In this document: positions 57,132 through 64,000 of the stretch, in pieces
Numbering within the stretch: the stretch's first letter is position 1
Layout of the letters: each line of letters opens with the position of its first letter
Source: Tessaracoccus sp. OH4464_COT-324
GTDB lineage: Bacteria > Actinomycetota > Actinomycetes > Propionibacteriales > Propionibacteriaceae
Direction of reading: 5' to 3'
Assembly (NCBI RefSeq): GCF_003932855.1
Contig: NZ_RQYZ01000001.1
Location: forward strand, 248,001-312,000
DNA: 64,000 nucleotides
Translations under genes and position numbers: made by a program
Notes under the pieces: model-generated
Seen by the model: the letters and a program-made list of their open reading frames with translations, nothing else
Told to the model about the DNA's origin: nothing
Database searches by the model: none

Positions 57132-57150
57132 CCGCCACGCGGCAGGGCGG
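57132..57150 (+). terminator. Possible hisS terminator
   Basis: CCGCC and GGCGG pair across nine bases and are followed by TTT, 45 bases after the hisS stop; an overlapping GCCGC/GCGGC hairpin at 57131-57143 competes with it. Both are short, so this is a weak call. The rest of 57087-57259 shows no coding signal. Confidence 0.3.
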
Positions 57151-57259
57151 TTTGCAGGCTAGGCCAGGAGGATTCGTTCGTTGTCGCCGAACAGAAGGGA
57201 TTGTGCCAGGTCGGCAGCTCTGTGCCCCTGGAAAGCGATGGGGGGCGGGTAGTGAGCCG

Positions 57260-57511
57260 CTACACAGAGCGAGGATCTCGGAGGTTGGGGCTTCCTGGCC
57301 TAGAGCCACGAGGGCAGTAACTAACTTGAGGAGTATCGCGCAACACAAGAACGACTGAGGTCAGCACTCTCTGCGCCGATTCCACGTCGCTCAGGACCGA
57401 CCGATCCTCGTGAGGCAGCTCGACGCTGACTCGGGTCAGGGGCGCGGCCCGCGTCAGGGTGGCCGACGCCTCGAGGTGACCATCGCGCGGCAGCGCCAGC
57501 AAAGCAGCCAT
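57260..57511 (-). CDS. Hypothetical protein or gene remnant
   Basis: An 83-codon frame beginning with ATG at 57511, just after a CCCAGG that could act as a ribosome site. The first 55 residues read like an ordinary soluble protein (GHLEASATLTRAAPLTRVSV, then ELPHEDRSVLSDVESAQRVL), but the last 25 are Pro/Arg/Ser-rich and look out of frame, suggesting a frameshift near 57340. It begins 17 bases after the stop of the interrupted frame at 57528-57914 on the same strand, so both may come from one decayed operon. I recognise no family. Confidence 0.3.
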   Translation of the reverse strand: MAALLALPRDGHLEASATLTRAAPLTRVSVELPHEDRSVLSDVESAQRVLTSVVLVLRDTPQVSYCPRGSRPGSPNLRDPRSV

Positions 57512-57527
57512 CCTGGGGCTGTTTCTA

Positions 57528-57914
57528 TCAGGCTACAACGAACGTGTCCTTCCAGACATCCCGGACATCACCAAGCGTCACGCCATTCTCAGCGAGGCTG
57601 AGATCCTCCACATCACAGTCGATGGATTGCCGGAACGCCATCGCCGCAGCTTGGAGGCTTGCTCCGCAAAGGGCTCGCACGCTGGGGAGCGTCGCAAAAC
57701 AAGCTGCGCGTCCTCGTGCCGGGTGCCCGCCGAAGATAGCAAAGATGCTCTGAACGGTACGACAGGCCTTAATCAGACGGGGAAGCAGATCGGCACTCCA
57801 GCCGGGGTGGCGCGCGGCGATATGAATGAACGCTCCCCAAGCCGTGTCGCCGTTGAGGACCTTGTGATGAACCTCGTGCAGGTGACGTCAGGGGGTGCTC
57901 AGCGAGGTCGTCAC
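57528..57914 (-). pseudogene. Stop-interrupted reading frame, family unknown
   Basis: From a GTG at 57914 the minus strand reads VTTSLSTP, then a TGA at 57890-57888, then about 119 open codons to a stop at 57530-57528. The open part has a protein-like composition with helices: NGDTAWGAFIHIAARHPGWS, LIKACRTVQSIFAIFGGHPA, SLQAAAMAFRQSIDCDVEDL and a C-terminal DVRDVWKDTFVVA. No start codon other than an internal GTG lies after the TGA. It looks like a gene killed by one nonsense change, or the 3' part of a truncated gene. Family not recognised. Confidence 0.45.
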
Positions 57915-58013
57915 CTTACAGCTTGAGGCGATAAGCGTTGAGTTGAGAGGACACCGCCCCGACGACGCTATTCCTTTGTCCGCAGGAACAAACAACACCC
58001 GAGAGCCGGAATC

Positions 58014-58523
58014 TCAGTCACGGTCCTCCTCTTGACTCCACTCTCCGTCACCCCACATCAACGGCATGTCGAAGGCCTCGTCCCGGTGCTTGAGGAGAGC
58101 GCGGAGCATGTCGAAGGCCAGGCCGGGCTCGGCCCCGGTCAGGCGGATCGTAAGCCCGGACTCCCGGTCGACAATGTCAACCACCTCAGGGGGCTTCCCT
58201 CTAAACGACCCGGAAACAGGGTGACTCCCGGCTCGATCCCTCATCCACCGCCGCACCGCCCCGACGATAGCGATCACGCGATCGGCCGCCATCTCCCCGA
58301 AGCGTTGGAAGAACCCGGTGCCAACCAACGTCAAGCAGGCAAGGATGATGACAGCGGTTCCTGAGCGGGACTGCTCTGCGAACCCCCGCCTCAACGACCA
58401 GTCCCAGCCGCTCAGGCTGGCCTCAAGGGCCTTGCGCTCGTGCTCAGCGACATCGGCCCCGTAGGACAGGATGATCAAGTCATTCGGCTGTGTTGGCACG
58501 TAGCAAGTCTGCCAGAGCATCAT
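58014..58523 (-). CDS. Small membrane protein divergent from the TPR-CHAT gene
   Basis: A 169-residue protein: soluble N-terminus (about 1-54, with NDLIILSYGADVAEHERKAL), one membrane helix (SGTAVIILACLTLVGTGFFQ, about 54-73), an amphipathic or basic stretch (RVIAIVGAVRRWMRDRAGS) and a C-terminal acidic domain ending GDGEWSQEEDRD. ATG at 58523 or 58520, or a GTG at 58499 (VPTQPNDLIIL), could be the start; the last would leave 30 bases to the divergent CHAT gene. Family unknown. Its head-to-head placement with a caspase-like protease gene suggests a partner, substrate or regulator (inference). Confidence 0.6.
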   Translation of the reverse strand: MMLWQTCYVPTQPNDLIILSYGADVAEHERKALEASLSGWDWSLRRGFAEQSRSGTAVIILACLTLVGTGFFQRFGEMAADRVIAIVGAVRRWMRDRAGSHPVSGSFRGKPPEVVDIVDRESGLTIRLTGAEPGLAFDMLRALLKHRDEAFDMPLMWGDGEWSQEEDRD

Positions 58524-58529
58524 GGTGGT

Positions 58530-60893
58530 GTGGAAGTGCTACGCAACCTTCTGGGCTGGTCTCAGCACCCACGTGCTGTCCTTACCGACCAGCGCACGGG
58601 GGAGGTTCCTGCCTGGCTCGAGGACCTCGTCGCCTCCCCGCCCGCCCCTGGGACGCTGCCCACCCTATACCGCCGGGCGGAGGGCCGCTGCCGGCAACGT
58701 GAGGCGACGCTGCTGCGCATGCGGGCCCTGCTGGCGGAGGCGGCGCAGGAGTTCGACGTCACGGGCCGCACGCCAGCCGAACAACTGTTCCACCTCGGCA
58801 TGCAACTACGACTGTCCGGGAACTTCGATGCGGCACGCTCCTGGGTGACTGCTCTGTTGAGTCGATGGGACATCGAGCCGCTGTTCAGAGCCCGGCTGTG
58901 GCGCGAGTTGGCGGCCTTGCACGAAGTGGCCGGCGCTTACGACGACGGGCTCGCCTGCATCGCATCGTCCCTGTCGATCACCGATGCAGCCGCAGACGAT
59001 CCGGCGATGCGAACGGCCGCCTGCCAGACCCACCTTCAGCGATCGACCCTCTTGCGGCTCAGCGGGCGATACGAGGAGGCGCGCACGGCTATCTCGGACG
59101 CCCGTGCCGCCGCAGGCTCTGTGCCGTCTCCGCACATCGCAGGTCTCATTGCCCTCCGAACCGCGGGACTCGATCTCGTCATCGGTCATCTAGAGCAAGC
59201 CGCCCGGGCATATGCTGAAGCTGCACAGCTGTTCGAGGCAACCAGCCCCAGCAACCGCCGCTACGCCCTTGTCCGACAGGTGACTTGCTTGCGTGAGGCG
59301 GGCGATCTCGACGAGGCTACCGCGCTGGGCACCAGATTGCTGGCTGAGGTGCATGATGACCCCTACCGGACAGCCCAGGTGCTCCTCGAACTGGCGGAGG
59401 TCGAGATCGAACGCGCCAATCCCGTCCGGCTAGAGGATATTCTGCGCCAAGCTGATCCGCTGCTGACCGACGGCAACAGCCTGGAAGCTCTCCGCTGGCG
59501 GATGCTCGTGGCGCGCTCGGTGGTCCTGTTTCGGCGTGACGATACCCACGCCGAAGGTATTGCACGTGCGAATCTTGCGCAGGTCATCAATATCGCGGCC
59601 AGCTCCGGACGCAGGGACATCACCCGTGCCCTTGGAGCTTGCCACACCTTGGCACTGCTATGCACCGACGCTGACGTTCCCTTAGCGATCGAGGCGACGC
59701 GTGCCGCCGTCGTCGCCGCCGAACTCCAGCGAAGCTCCTTGACCGCTTCCGAGGATCGCTGGCGCTTGAGAAAGGCGAGGGAAGCTGTCTACGCTGTAGC
59801 CGCCCGACTGTTGGACGGTCACGGGCGCCATGCGGACGCCGCCACCGTGCTTGAACTGGGGCGAGCCGACTTGATTGAGGAAGCTGTGGGAGGTCGTCGA
59901 CTCCCCCGAACCATCACCTCGCCGACATCTTTCCGGCCGGAGGAGCTGTCTGCGAGGCTTGTGGAACTAAGTAGCCACATGCTCGACGATGCGCCACTGG
60001 AAGACCGACCCTTCCTGACCAAGCTGCCAACCCCGCGACCAGGTGAGCGATTCCTCTCGGTCAAGCTCATCGGCCATGGCGACTCCTGGACAGTGATCCG
60101 CGCCGTCGCCTCTACCGAGCACGGGTGGTCAACCGATTCCGTTGAGGCCCCATCGCGAGTATGCGCGCTGCTGAACCGCACTCGTCCTCTGACCCGAGGG
60201 GTGAGCCGCCGTACCTGGCGTGAACTGGCCCACACTCTTCTCCCGAAGAATCTGGGCGCTGGCCCGCTCGTCATCTCGCCCGACCCGCGACTGTGGTGCA
60301 TCCCTTGGCCCGCTCTGCCCATTGAAGGTCACCACCTCGTGGATCTTGGCCCGCTCGCCCTGACCCCGAGCCTTCGGACTCACCAGATCCTTCGGCTCCG
60401 CTTCCCAAAATCATGCACCGTGATGGTGGACATCGACGACAACCTGCGCGGATCTAACCTCGAGCGCGACGCCTTGGAGCATTGGGCACGCCGAACGGGC
60501 GGCCAATCAGGTTTGCTGTACGTGGCTGGGCACGCTACGTCGCCCGAGACCAAGGTAGGCATTACGGGCCTCGACTTCGATGCCCTCGCAGCATCTGATC
60601 TACCCGAGCTCGTGGTGCTCAACGGTTGCTGGACGGGGGTAGCGCGTCCTGAGGACGCCCGCGATCCCTTCAGCTTGGCCGTCGGAGCCCTTATCGGGGG
60701 AGCCAAGTGCGTCATCGCAGGTACGGGCCCCATCGGAAGCGAGGCCTCCGCGAGTGTCGGCGCGTTGCTGCTGACGCACCTCGCCAACGGTCACGACCCT
60801 GTGTCGGCGCTGAGGTTCGCGCAGATCGCCGTGCGCAACCAGCATCCCGAAGCGGGCCCCATGGACTGGGGCGGGCTCGTCGCCGTGAACTGA
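58530..60893 (+). CDS. TPR-CHAT protein (caspase-like protease)
   Basis: A protein of about 787 residues. Residues about 60-480 are repeated helical pairs of TPR type (LFRARLWRELAALHEVAGAY, LQRSTLLRLSGRYEEARTAI, RTAQVLLELAEVEIERANPV). The C-terminal 250 residues are a CHAT domain with ISPDPRLWCIPWPALPIEG, the catalytic His668 in LLYVAGHATSPETKVG and Cys700 in LVVLNGCWTGVARPE, then SLAVGALIGGAKCVIAGTGP. Residues are numbered from GTG 58530. That start is uncertain: GTG 58536 or a GTG at 58440 overlapping the divergent gene are alternatives. CHAT proteases serve in bacterial immunity and programmed death, activated through their TPR or partner domains. The flanking defence remnants support such a role. 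Confidence 0.82.
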   Translation: MEVLRNLLGWSQHPRAVLTDQRTGEVPAWLEDLVASPPAPGTLPTLYRRAEGRCRQREATLLRMRALLAEAAQEFDVTGRTPAEQLFHLGMQLRLSGNFDAARSWVTALLSRWDIEPLFRARLWRELAALHEVAGAYDDGLACIASSLSITDAAADDPAMRTAACQTHLQRSTLLRLSGRYEEARTAISDARAAAGSVPSPHIAGLIALRTAGLDLVIGHLEQAARAYAEAAQLFEATSPSNRRYALVRQVTCLREAGDLDEATALGTRLLAEVHDDPYRTAQVLLELAEVEIERANPVRLEDILRQADPLLTDGNSLEALRWRMLVARSVVLFRRDDTHAEGIARANLAQVINIAASSGRRDITRALGACHTLALLCTDADVPLAIEATRAAVVAAELQRSSLTASEDRWRLRKAREAVYAVAARLLDGHGRHADAATVLELGRADLIEEAVGGRRLPRTITSPTSFRPEELSARLVELSSHMLDDAPLEDRPFLTKLPTPRPGERFLSVKLIGHGDSWTVIRAVASTEHGWSTDSVEAPSRVCALLNRTRPLTRGVSRRTWRELAHTLLPKNLGAGPLVISPDPRLWCIPWPALPIEGHHLVDLGPLALTPSLRTHQILRLRFPKSCTVMVDIDDNLRGSNLERDALEHWARRTGGQSGLLYVAGHATSPETKVGITGLDFDALAASDLPELVVLNGCWTGVARPEDARDPFSLAVGALIGGAKCVIAGTGPIGSEASASVGALLLTHLANGHDPVSALRFAQIAVRNQHPEAGPMDWGGLVAVN

Positions 60894-61011
60894 CGCTGTC
60901 GGATCGCATCGGAATCGCTATGCCTCTACAGTCCTTCACCTTCCGCGACGGAAGCGAACAAGCGGTATCTGCTTCGCGCCTTGCTGCGAGTGCGGCTCGT
61001 ACCATTGAAGG

Positions 61012-61479
61012 ATGAGTCGTTTCGAATTAAGAGTCCTGCCGCAAGAGGAGGACTACCGGACACCATATGAGCTCGTGGAAGGGTTCGACGACCGTTGGTG
61101 GCACGATCGAGCTGGACGAGTCGGAGACGATGACCTCGGAGGCAAAGAATACCTGCAGTTCCTCGCAGACGGGAACGAGATCGGACGCGCTGAAATCACT
61201 GATTGTTCGCTCTCTGACAGCTATGACGGGATCGACACGCCAGTTGCAACTAAGGAGATCTGGCTCTTCGAGATTCGCCAAGACGCTCGGCGTCACGGGT
61301 GCGGAGCGGCATTTGCGCAACACCTGCTTGAGCACTACCAAGGGACCCCGCTAATCGCGTTTTCGGAAGACGCTGACGAATTCTGGTCAGGTATCGGATG
61401 GCGCTACTATCCACACAAAAGCGGAGAAGGTTGGCCCCACTACAGAAGCCTTTTCATCTCGGAGCAGGTCGGCCAGTAG
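61012..61479 (+). CDS. GNAT family N-acetyltransferase
   Basis: A 155-residue protein with the acetyl-CoA signature IWLFEIRQDARRHGCGAAFA (RxxGxGA type) and the C-terminal GNAT element EFWSGIGWRYYPHKSGEGW. The N-terminal half is acidic with no clear match. The substrate is unknown. GC content is visibly lower than in neighbouring genes, suggesting recent acquisition. The ATG at 61012 comes directly after GAAGG, so translation initiation may be poor, or the true start may differ. It follows the CHAT gene by 118 bases that hold only a small CTTCCG/CGGAAG hairpin. Confidence 0.7.
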   Translation: MSRFELRVLPQEEDYRTPYELVEGFDDRWWHDRAGRVGDDDLGGKEYLQFLADGNEIGRAEITDCSLSDSYDGIDTPVATKEIWLFEIRQDARRHGCGAAFAQHLLEHYQGTPLIAFSEDADEFWSGIGWRYYPHKSGEGWPHYRSLFISEQVGQ

Positions 61480-61502
61480 CGATCTCTCCTGAACTGAGCC
61501 AA

Positions 61503-61844
61503 TCAAGCGGTTAAAACGTGGTTCGCGCGCGTTTGTATCCTTCGTGACGTGAAAGTTTCACGGATGCTCAACCGCAGCACTTCATCGGCCGTGGCGTCGT
61601 CGTCGAGCAGCTCCGCCAACGCCTCAGACACCGTGAACCGCGTCAGCACCTCCGGCGTGTAGTACGACGCCGACCGCTGCCGCTCCGACGACCGGAACAC
61701 GAACTGACCCCGTGAATAGCGACGACGGCGACGCTGCCCCGTCACCGGGTCGGTGTCGGTCACGAAATCCTTCTTCGCCAGATGATCGACACGCTCCACC
61801 GGCACCACCCAGGACTCCTTCGTCAGGTTCCCATTGGGCGCCAC
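61503..61844 (-). pseudogene. Internal fragment of a DISARM-type adenine methylase (DrmMI-like)
   Basis: A 113-codon frame from GTG 61844; the same frame is open to about 61880 (LSYTCSLADVDLCEVAPNG). It resembles the middle of Eco57I/DrmMI-like N6-adenine methylases: KESWVVPVERVDHLAKKDFV and QFVFRSSERQRSASYYTPEV with LTRFTVSEALAELLDD, the stretch just before the SAM-binding CEPALGSG motif. Similarity stops after TADEVLRLSI near 61563; the last 19 residues are unrelated, so SAM motif and catalytic NPPY are gone. It cannot be an active methylase. Comparison is from memory of the family. Confidence 0.7.
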
Positions 61845-61882
61845 CTCGCACAGGTCGACATCAGCTAACGAGCAGGTGTAAC

Positions 61883-62824
61883 TCAGTCGACTTCTGGGGT
61901 CAACGGCTCAGCCGCTACGCAGGTCAGCGCCCGCTCGACCTCGCCACTCCGCCTGGCGTCGTTCCGTTCCGCGACGGTGTGCAGATCCATCGTCAGGTAG
62001 CGGCCCTCCGGCCAGCGTGAGGCCAGGATCAGCGCGTCGGTGTTCGGGGAGAGGATCCGGGTCAGCCGGTTGTTCTCCGTCGCCGAGTTTGTGACGTTAT
62101 GGGACTCGTCGACGACGACCGCGTCCCACTGGTGGCGGCGCAGATCATGGACGAAGCGCTCCTGCTTGAGAGTGTCGATGGAGATGATGACCCGCTTGAA
62201 GAACGTGAACGGGTTGCGGTTGGCGGGCAGCTTCTGCTTCACCCGCTCCACACCCTGCGAATCGAGGCGGACGAGCGGGATGGCGAAGCGGGTCCACATC
62301 TCGTGCTGCATCTGCTCCAGCACGTGACGAGGGGTGACGATGAGGATGCGCTCGCCGCGGCCTCGTCGGATCAACTCCGCCAGGATCAGCCCGATCTCCA
62401 GGGTCTTGCCGAGCCCCACGGCGTCGGCGAGCAGGATGCGGGGCCGCAACAGATTCGGATCGAGGGCCTTCGCGACCGCCCGGTGCTGGTAGCTGAGTGG
62501 CGTCGCTAGCATCTCGCCGACGACGGCGAGCCGTGGGTCGCTGATCGGGACGCTCGTCTTCATGAGCGTCGCCTCCACCCACAACCGGGCGCGGCGGTAC
62601 CTGGGGGAGCCGTCGGGGGTGATGCGGGCCTTCCGCGGGTCGAGCGGGACCACGTCGTCAAGGGTCGTGTGGAAGGTCGCCTCCTGGCCACGAACCAGGT
62701 CGGACAGCCCCAACGCCTCGATGCATGCCCCGCTGCTGATGGCCTCGACCTGGGTGACCAACCACTCCTCGTCGCGGACCACCACCACAGTCCCAGGGGC
62801 CAAGGCCGTCTCAGCTGCACACAT
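61883..62824 (-). pseudogene. DrmD-like SNF2 helicase N-terminus fused to a methylase fragment
   Basis: The frame starts with ATG at 62824 after GGAGG and encodes 313 residues. About 269 match the N-terminal third of a DISARM DrmD-type SNF2 helicase: ALAPGTVVVVRDEEWLVTQV, motif I ILLADAVGLGKTLEIGLILA, RILIVTPRHVLEQMQHEMW, NPFTFFKRVIISIDTLK and motif II WDAVVVDESHNVTN. Just at motif III (LILAS, where SATPH is expected), near 62018, the sequence switches in frame to RWPEGRYLTMDLHTVAERND, which resembles the N-terminal part of the neighbouring methylase. Helicase motifs IV-VI are missing. An internal deletion has removed the rest of drmD and the start of drmMI. Confidence 0.75.
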
Positions 62825-62969
62825 CCGACTCACCTCCGGCCGACAGCCTATCGGGTGATCCCTTTGCCAGCCGAGCATCCCACCTCGGGCTCCCACCCGG
62901 GGCAGAGGAGCTGTGGGACGGATATGGCGCGGTTGCCAGGACGAGCGCTGGTCTGCAATCATGGTCGGC

Positions 62970-63003
62970 GGTGCCCGGACGGCACCAGCCCGGAGAACCG
63001 GGC
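62970..63003 (+). other. Two tandem hairpins upstream of rtcB
   Basis: GGTGCC/GGCACC (62970-62986) with a five-base loop and GCCCGG/CCGGGC (62988-63003) with an AGAA loop stand one base apart, both perfect. The 385-base gap 62825-63209 between the helicase remnant and rtcB holds these, a tiny open frame and further self-complementary segments, but no full gene. It may be a structured 5' leader of rtcB. Confidence 0.4.
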
Positions 63004-63020
63004 CAACGAGAGGTCGGATG

Positions 63021-63104
63021 ATGGAACGGATGCAGAGCCAGCGTGTGGCACAGCAGTCGTTCCTGCGCGCTGCCATCCGCCGCCTCGATTCGGCGAACCG
63101 CTGA
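63021..63104 (+). CDS. Possible 27-residue leader peptide upstream of rtcB
   Basis: ATG at 63021 (or 63018) follows GAGAGG at a suitable distance and opens a 27-residue basic frame (MERMQSQRVAQQSFLRAAIR then RLDSANR, stop TGA). Its Shine-Dalgarno is complementary to CCTCTCG 17 bases after its stop. Translation is unproven and a chance frame is quite possible in this high-GC sequence. Confidence 0.25.
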   Translation: MERMQSQRVAQQSFLRAAIRRLDSANR

Positions 63105-63209
63105 ATCCCGGGGTCCCCGCCCTCTCGTCATCCCCACAACTCACCCGCCCTACGGCGAGAGGTGTTCGGGCACCCCTGTAATCCATTCACGAGAATCAGG
63201 AGTAGACCC

Positions 63210-64000
63210 ATGCATACTTTCCCGGTGCCTCTGAGCGGCACCGACAACACCCTCATGTGGGCCGAAGAGGCGGGCATCGAAGAGCCCGCGATTCGGCAGC
63301 TGCGCAACGTCGCCCACCTTCCCTGGACCCACGGGCTCAGGGTTATGCCGGACGTCCACTACGGCAAGGGGGCGACCGTCGGCTCGGTCATCGCGATGCA
63401 CCAGGCGGTGGCCCCGGCAGCCGTCGGCGTCGACATCGGCTGCGGCATGACCGCCGTGCGGACCAGCCTCACCCCCGACCAACTGCCCGACGACCTGGCG
63501 GGGCTCAGACACGGACTCGAACGCGGCGTCCCCGTCGGCAACGGGCAGCACCGCACCCACTCGCGGACCATCGACCTGCACCAAGCACTCGGGCGCCGGT
63601 TCAAGGAGATGTCGAAGGCCTTCGACGACCTCAAGGTGCACGACATCTCGCGGCGCTTCGGGAGCCTGGATGGGAAGGCCATCGCGCAGGTCGGGACCCT
63701 TGGCGGCGGCAACCACTTCATCGAGCTGTGCTCCGGCGATGACTCTCGGGTGTGGGTGACGCTGCACTCCGGGTCGCGGGGGATCGGCAACAGGTTGGCG
63801 ATGGAACACATGGTTGTGGCTCAGTCGCTGAGCCACAACCAGGGGCTGGTCGATCGTGACCTGGCCGTGTTCCTCAGCTACACCCCGCAGATGGAGGCCT
63901 ACCTGCACGACCTGTGGTGGGCGCAGTCGTACGCGCTGCTCAACCGGGACGTCATGCTCGCCAGCATCTGCGACGAGCTGGCCCACCGGATCCCCGGCAT
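63210..64000 (+). CDS. rtcB: RNA-splicing ligase RtcB, 3' part beyond the window
   Basis: RtcB joins RNA 3'-phosphate or 2',3'-cyclic-phosphate ends to 5'-OH ends using GTP and Mn2+, healing cleaved tRNA or rRNA. The visible 263 residues include LRVMPDVHYGKGATVGSVIA, the Mn ligand Cys78 in GVDIGCGMTAVRT, His169 in LGGGNHFIELCS and LHSGSRGIGNRLAMEHM, so the active site is intact as far as it can be seen. About a third of a normal 390-residue protein lies beyond the edge. ATG at 63210 follows CAGGAG. The long opposite-strand frame in this area is not coding. Confidence 0.93.
   Translation, partial: MHTFPVPLSGTDNTLMWAEEAGIEEPAIRQLRNVAHLPWTHGLRVMPDVHYGKGATVGSVIAMHQAVAPAAVGVDIGCGMTAVRTSLTPDQLPDDLAGLRHGLERGVPVGNGQHRTHSRTIDLHQALGRRFKEMSKAFDDLKVHDISRRFGSLDGKAIAQVGTLGGGNHFIELCSGDDSRVWVTLHSGSRGIGNRLAMEHMVVAQSLSHNQGLVDRDLAVFLSYTPQMEAYLHDLWWAQSYALLNRDVMLASICDELAHRIPG

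Noticed and set aside
57087-57527. tRNA gene or integration site after hisS
   Set aside because: No cloverleaf or T-loop consensus was found on either strand, and no flanking direct repeat was evident.
58440-60893. Classifying the CHAT gene as part of a type III-E (Craspase) or CATRA system
   Set aside because: No CRISPR effector, array or recognised partner domain is adjacent; only the generic TPR-CHAT architecture is supported.
62913-63104. 63-codon gene upstream of rtcB
   Set aside because: The long version has no ribosome site and runs through the two hairpins; only the last 27 codons have a plausible start.
63150-63986. Minus-strand frame opposite rtcB
   Set aside because: The plus strand encodes a clear RtcB; the opposite product has no recognisable features.

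Overview
The window is a high-GC actinobacterial chromosome segment, most likely from the family Propionibacteriaceae (inference). The pointers are a NucS mismatch endonuclease, the GlgE maltosyltransferase pathway, a Wag31/DivIVA-like coiled-coil protein, a methylmalonyl-CoA epimerase resembling that of Propionibacterium, a DtxR/IdeR-type iron box, mostly ATG/GTG starts and very tight coupling (many TGATG or ATGA overlaps). No tRNA, rRNA, CRISPR array or intact insertion sequence was recognised.

Layout. 1-7 kb: on the minus strand mce, a DivIVA-like gene, an AI-2E family transporter gene, nucS and a small CxxC protein cut by the window edge. On the plus strand are two small membrane-protein genes, then pgm (minus) and a ybbN-like gene (plus). 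7-15 kb: a minus-strand glycogen / alpha-glucan operon glgX-glgE-mak-glgB-nudix. 15-18.6 kb: sulfur transfer to tRNA (cysteine desulfurase, MnmA) and a MetE-like protein. 18.6-24.4 kb: a compact haem-uptake operon htaA-hmuT-hmuU-hmuV-hmuO with its own sigma-70-type promoter and a DtxR-like box. It sits where ligA lies in the M. tuberculosis order, and its promoter is back to back with that of gatCAB (24.4-27.7 kb). 28-30.7 kb: hisI and small membrane/redox genes. 30.7-39.1 kb: dnaE followed by hisD-C-B-H-A. 39.1-43.8 kb: a three-gene cassette overlapping hisA, made of a fatty acyl-CoA reductase-HAD fusion, a LarA-fold protein and a PlsC-fold protein. The last two lack the residues that define catalysis in their families. 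43.8-57.1 kb: the conserved actinobacterial block yebC-ruvCAB-yajC-secDF-apt-(K+ channel)-rel-(DUF349)-MBL-hisS.

57.1-63.2 kb is accessory DNA: a decayed stretch with a stop-interrupted frame, a divergent pair (small membrane protein and a TPR-CHAT caspase-like protease), a lower-GC GNAT gene, and the remains of what looks like a class 1 DISARM phage-defence locus. In that remnant a DrmD-like helicase has been fused by deletion to pieces of a DrmMI-like methylase. A structure-rich leader then precedes rtcB, which runs off the right edge.

Together the core genes cover mismatch and recombination repair, replication, histidine synthesis, glucan storage, iron/haem acquisition, Sec export and the stringent response. 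The least explained parts are the FAR-HAD/LarA-like/PlsC-like cassette, the TPR-CHAT pair and the rtcB leader.
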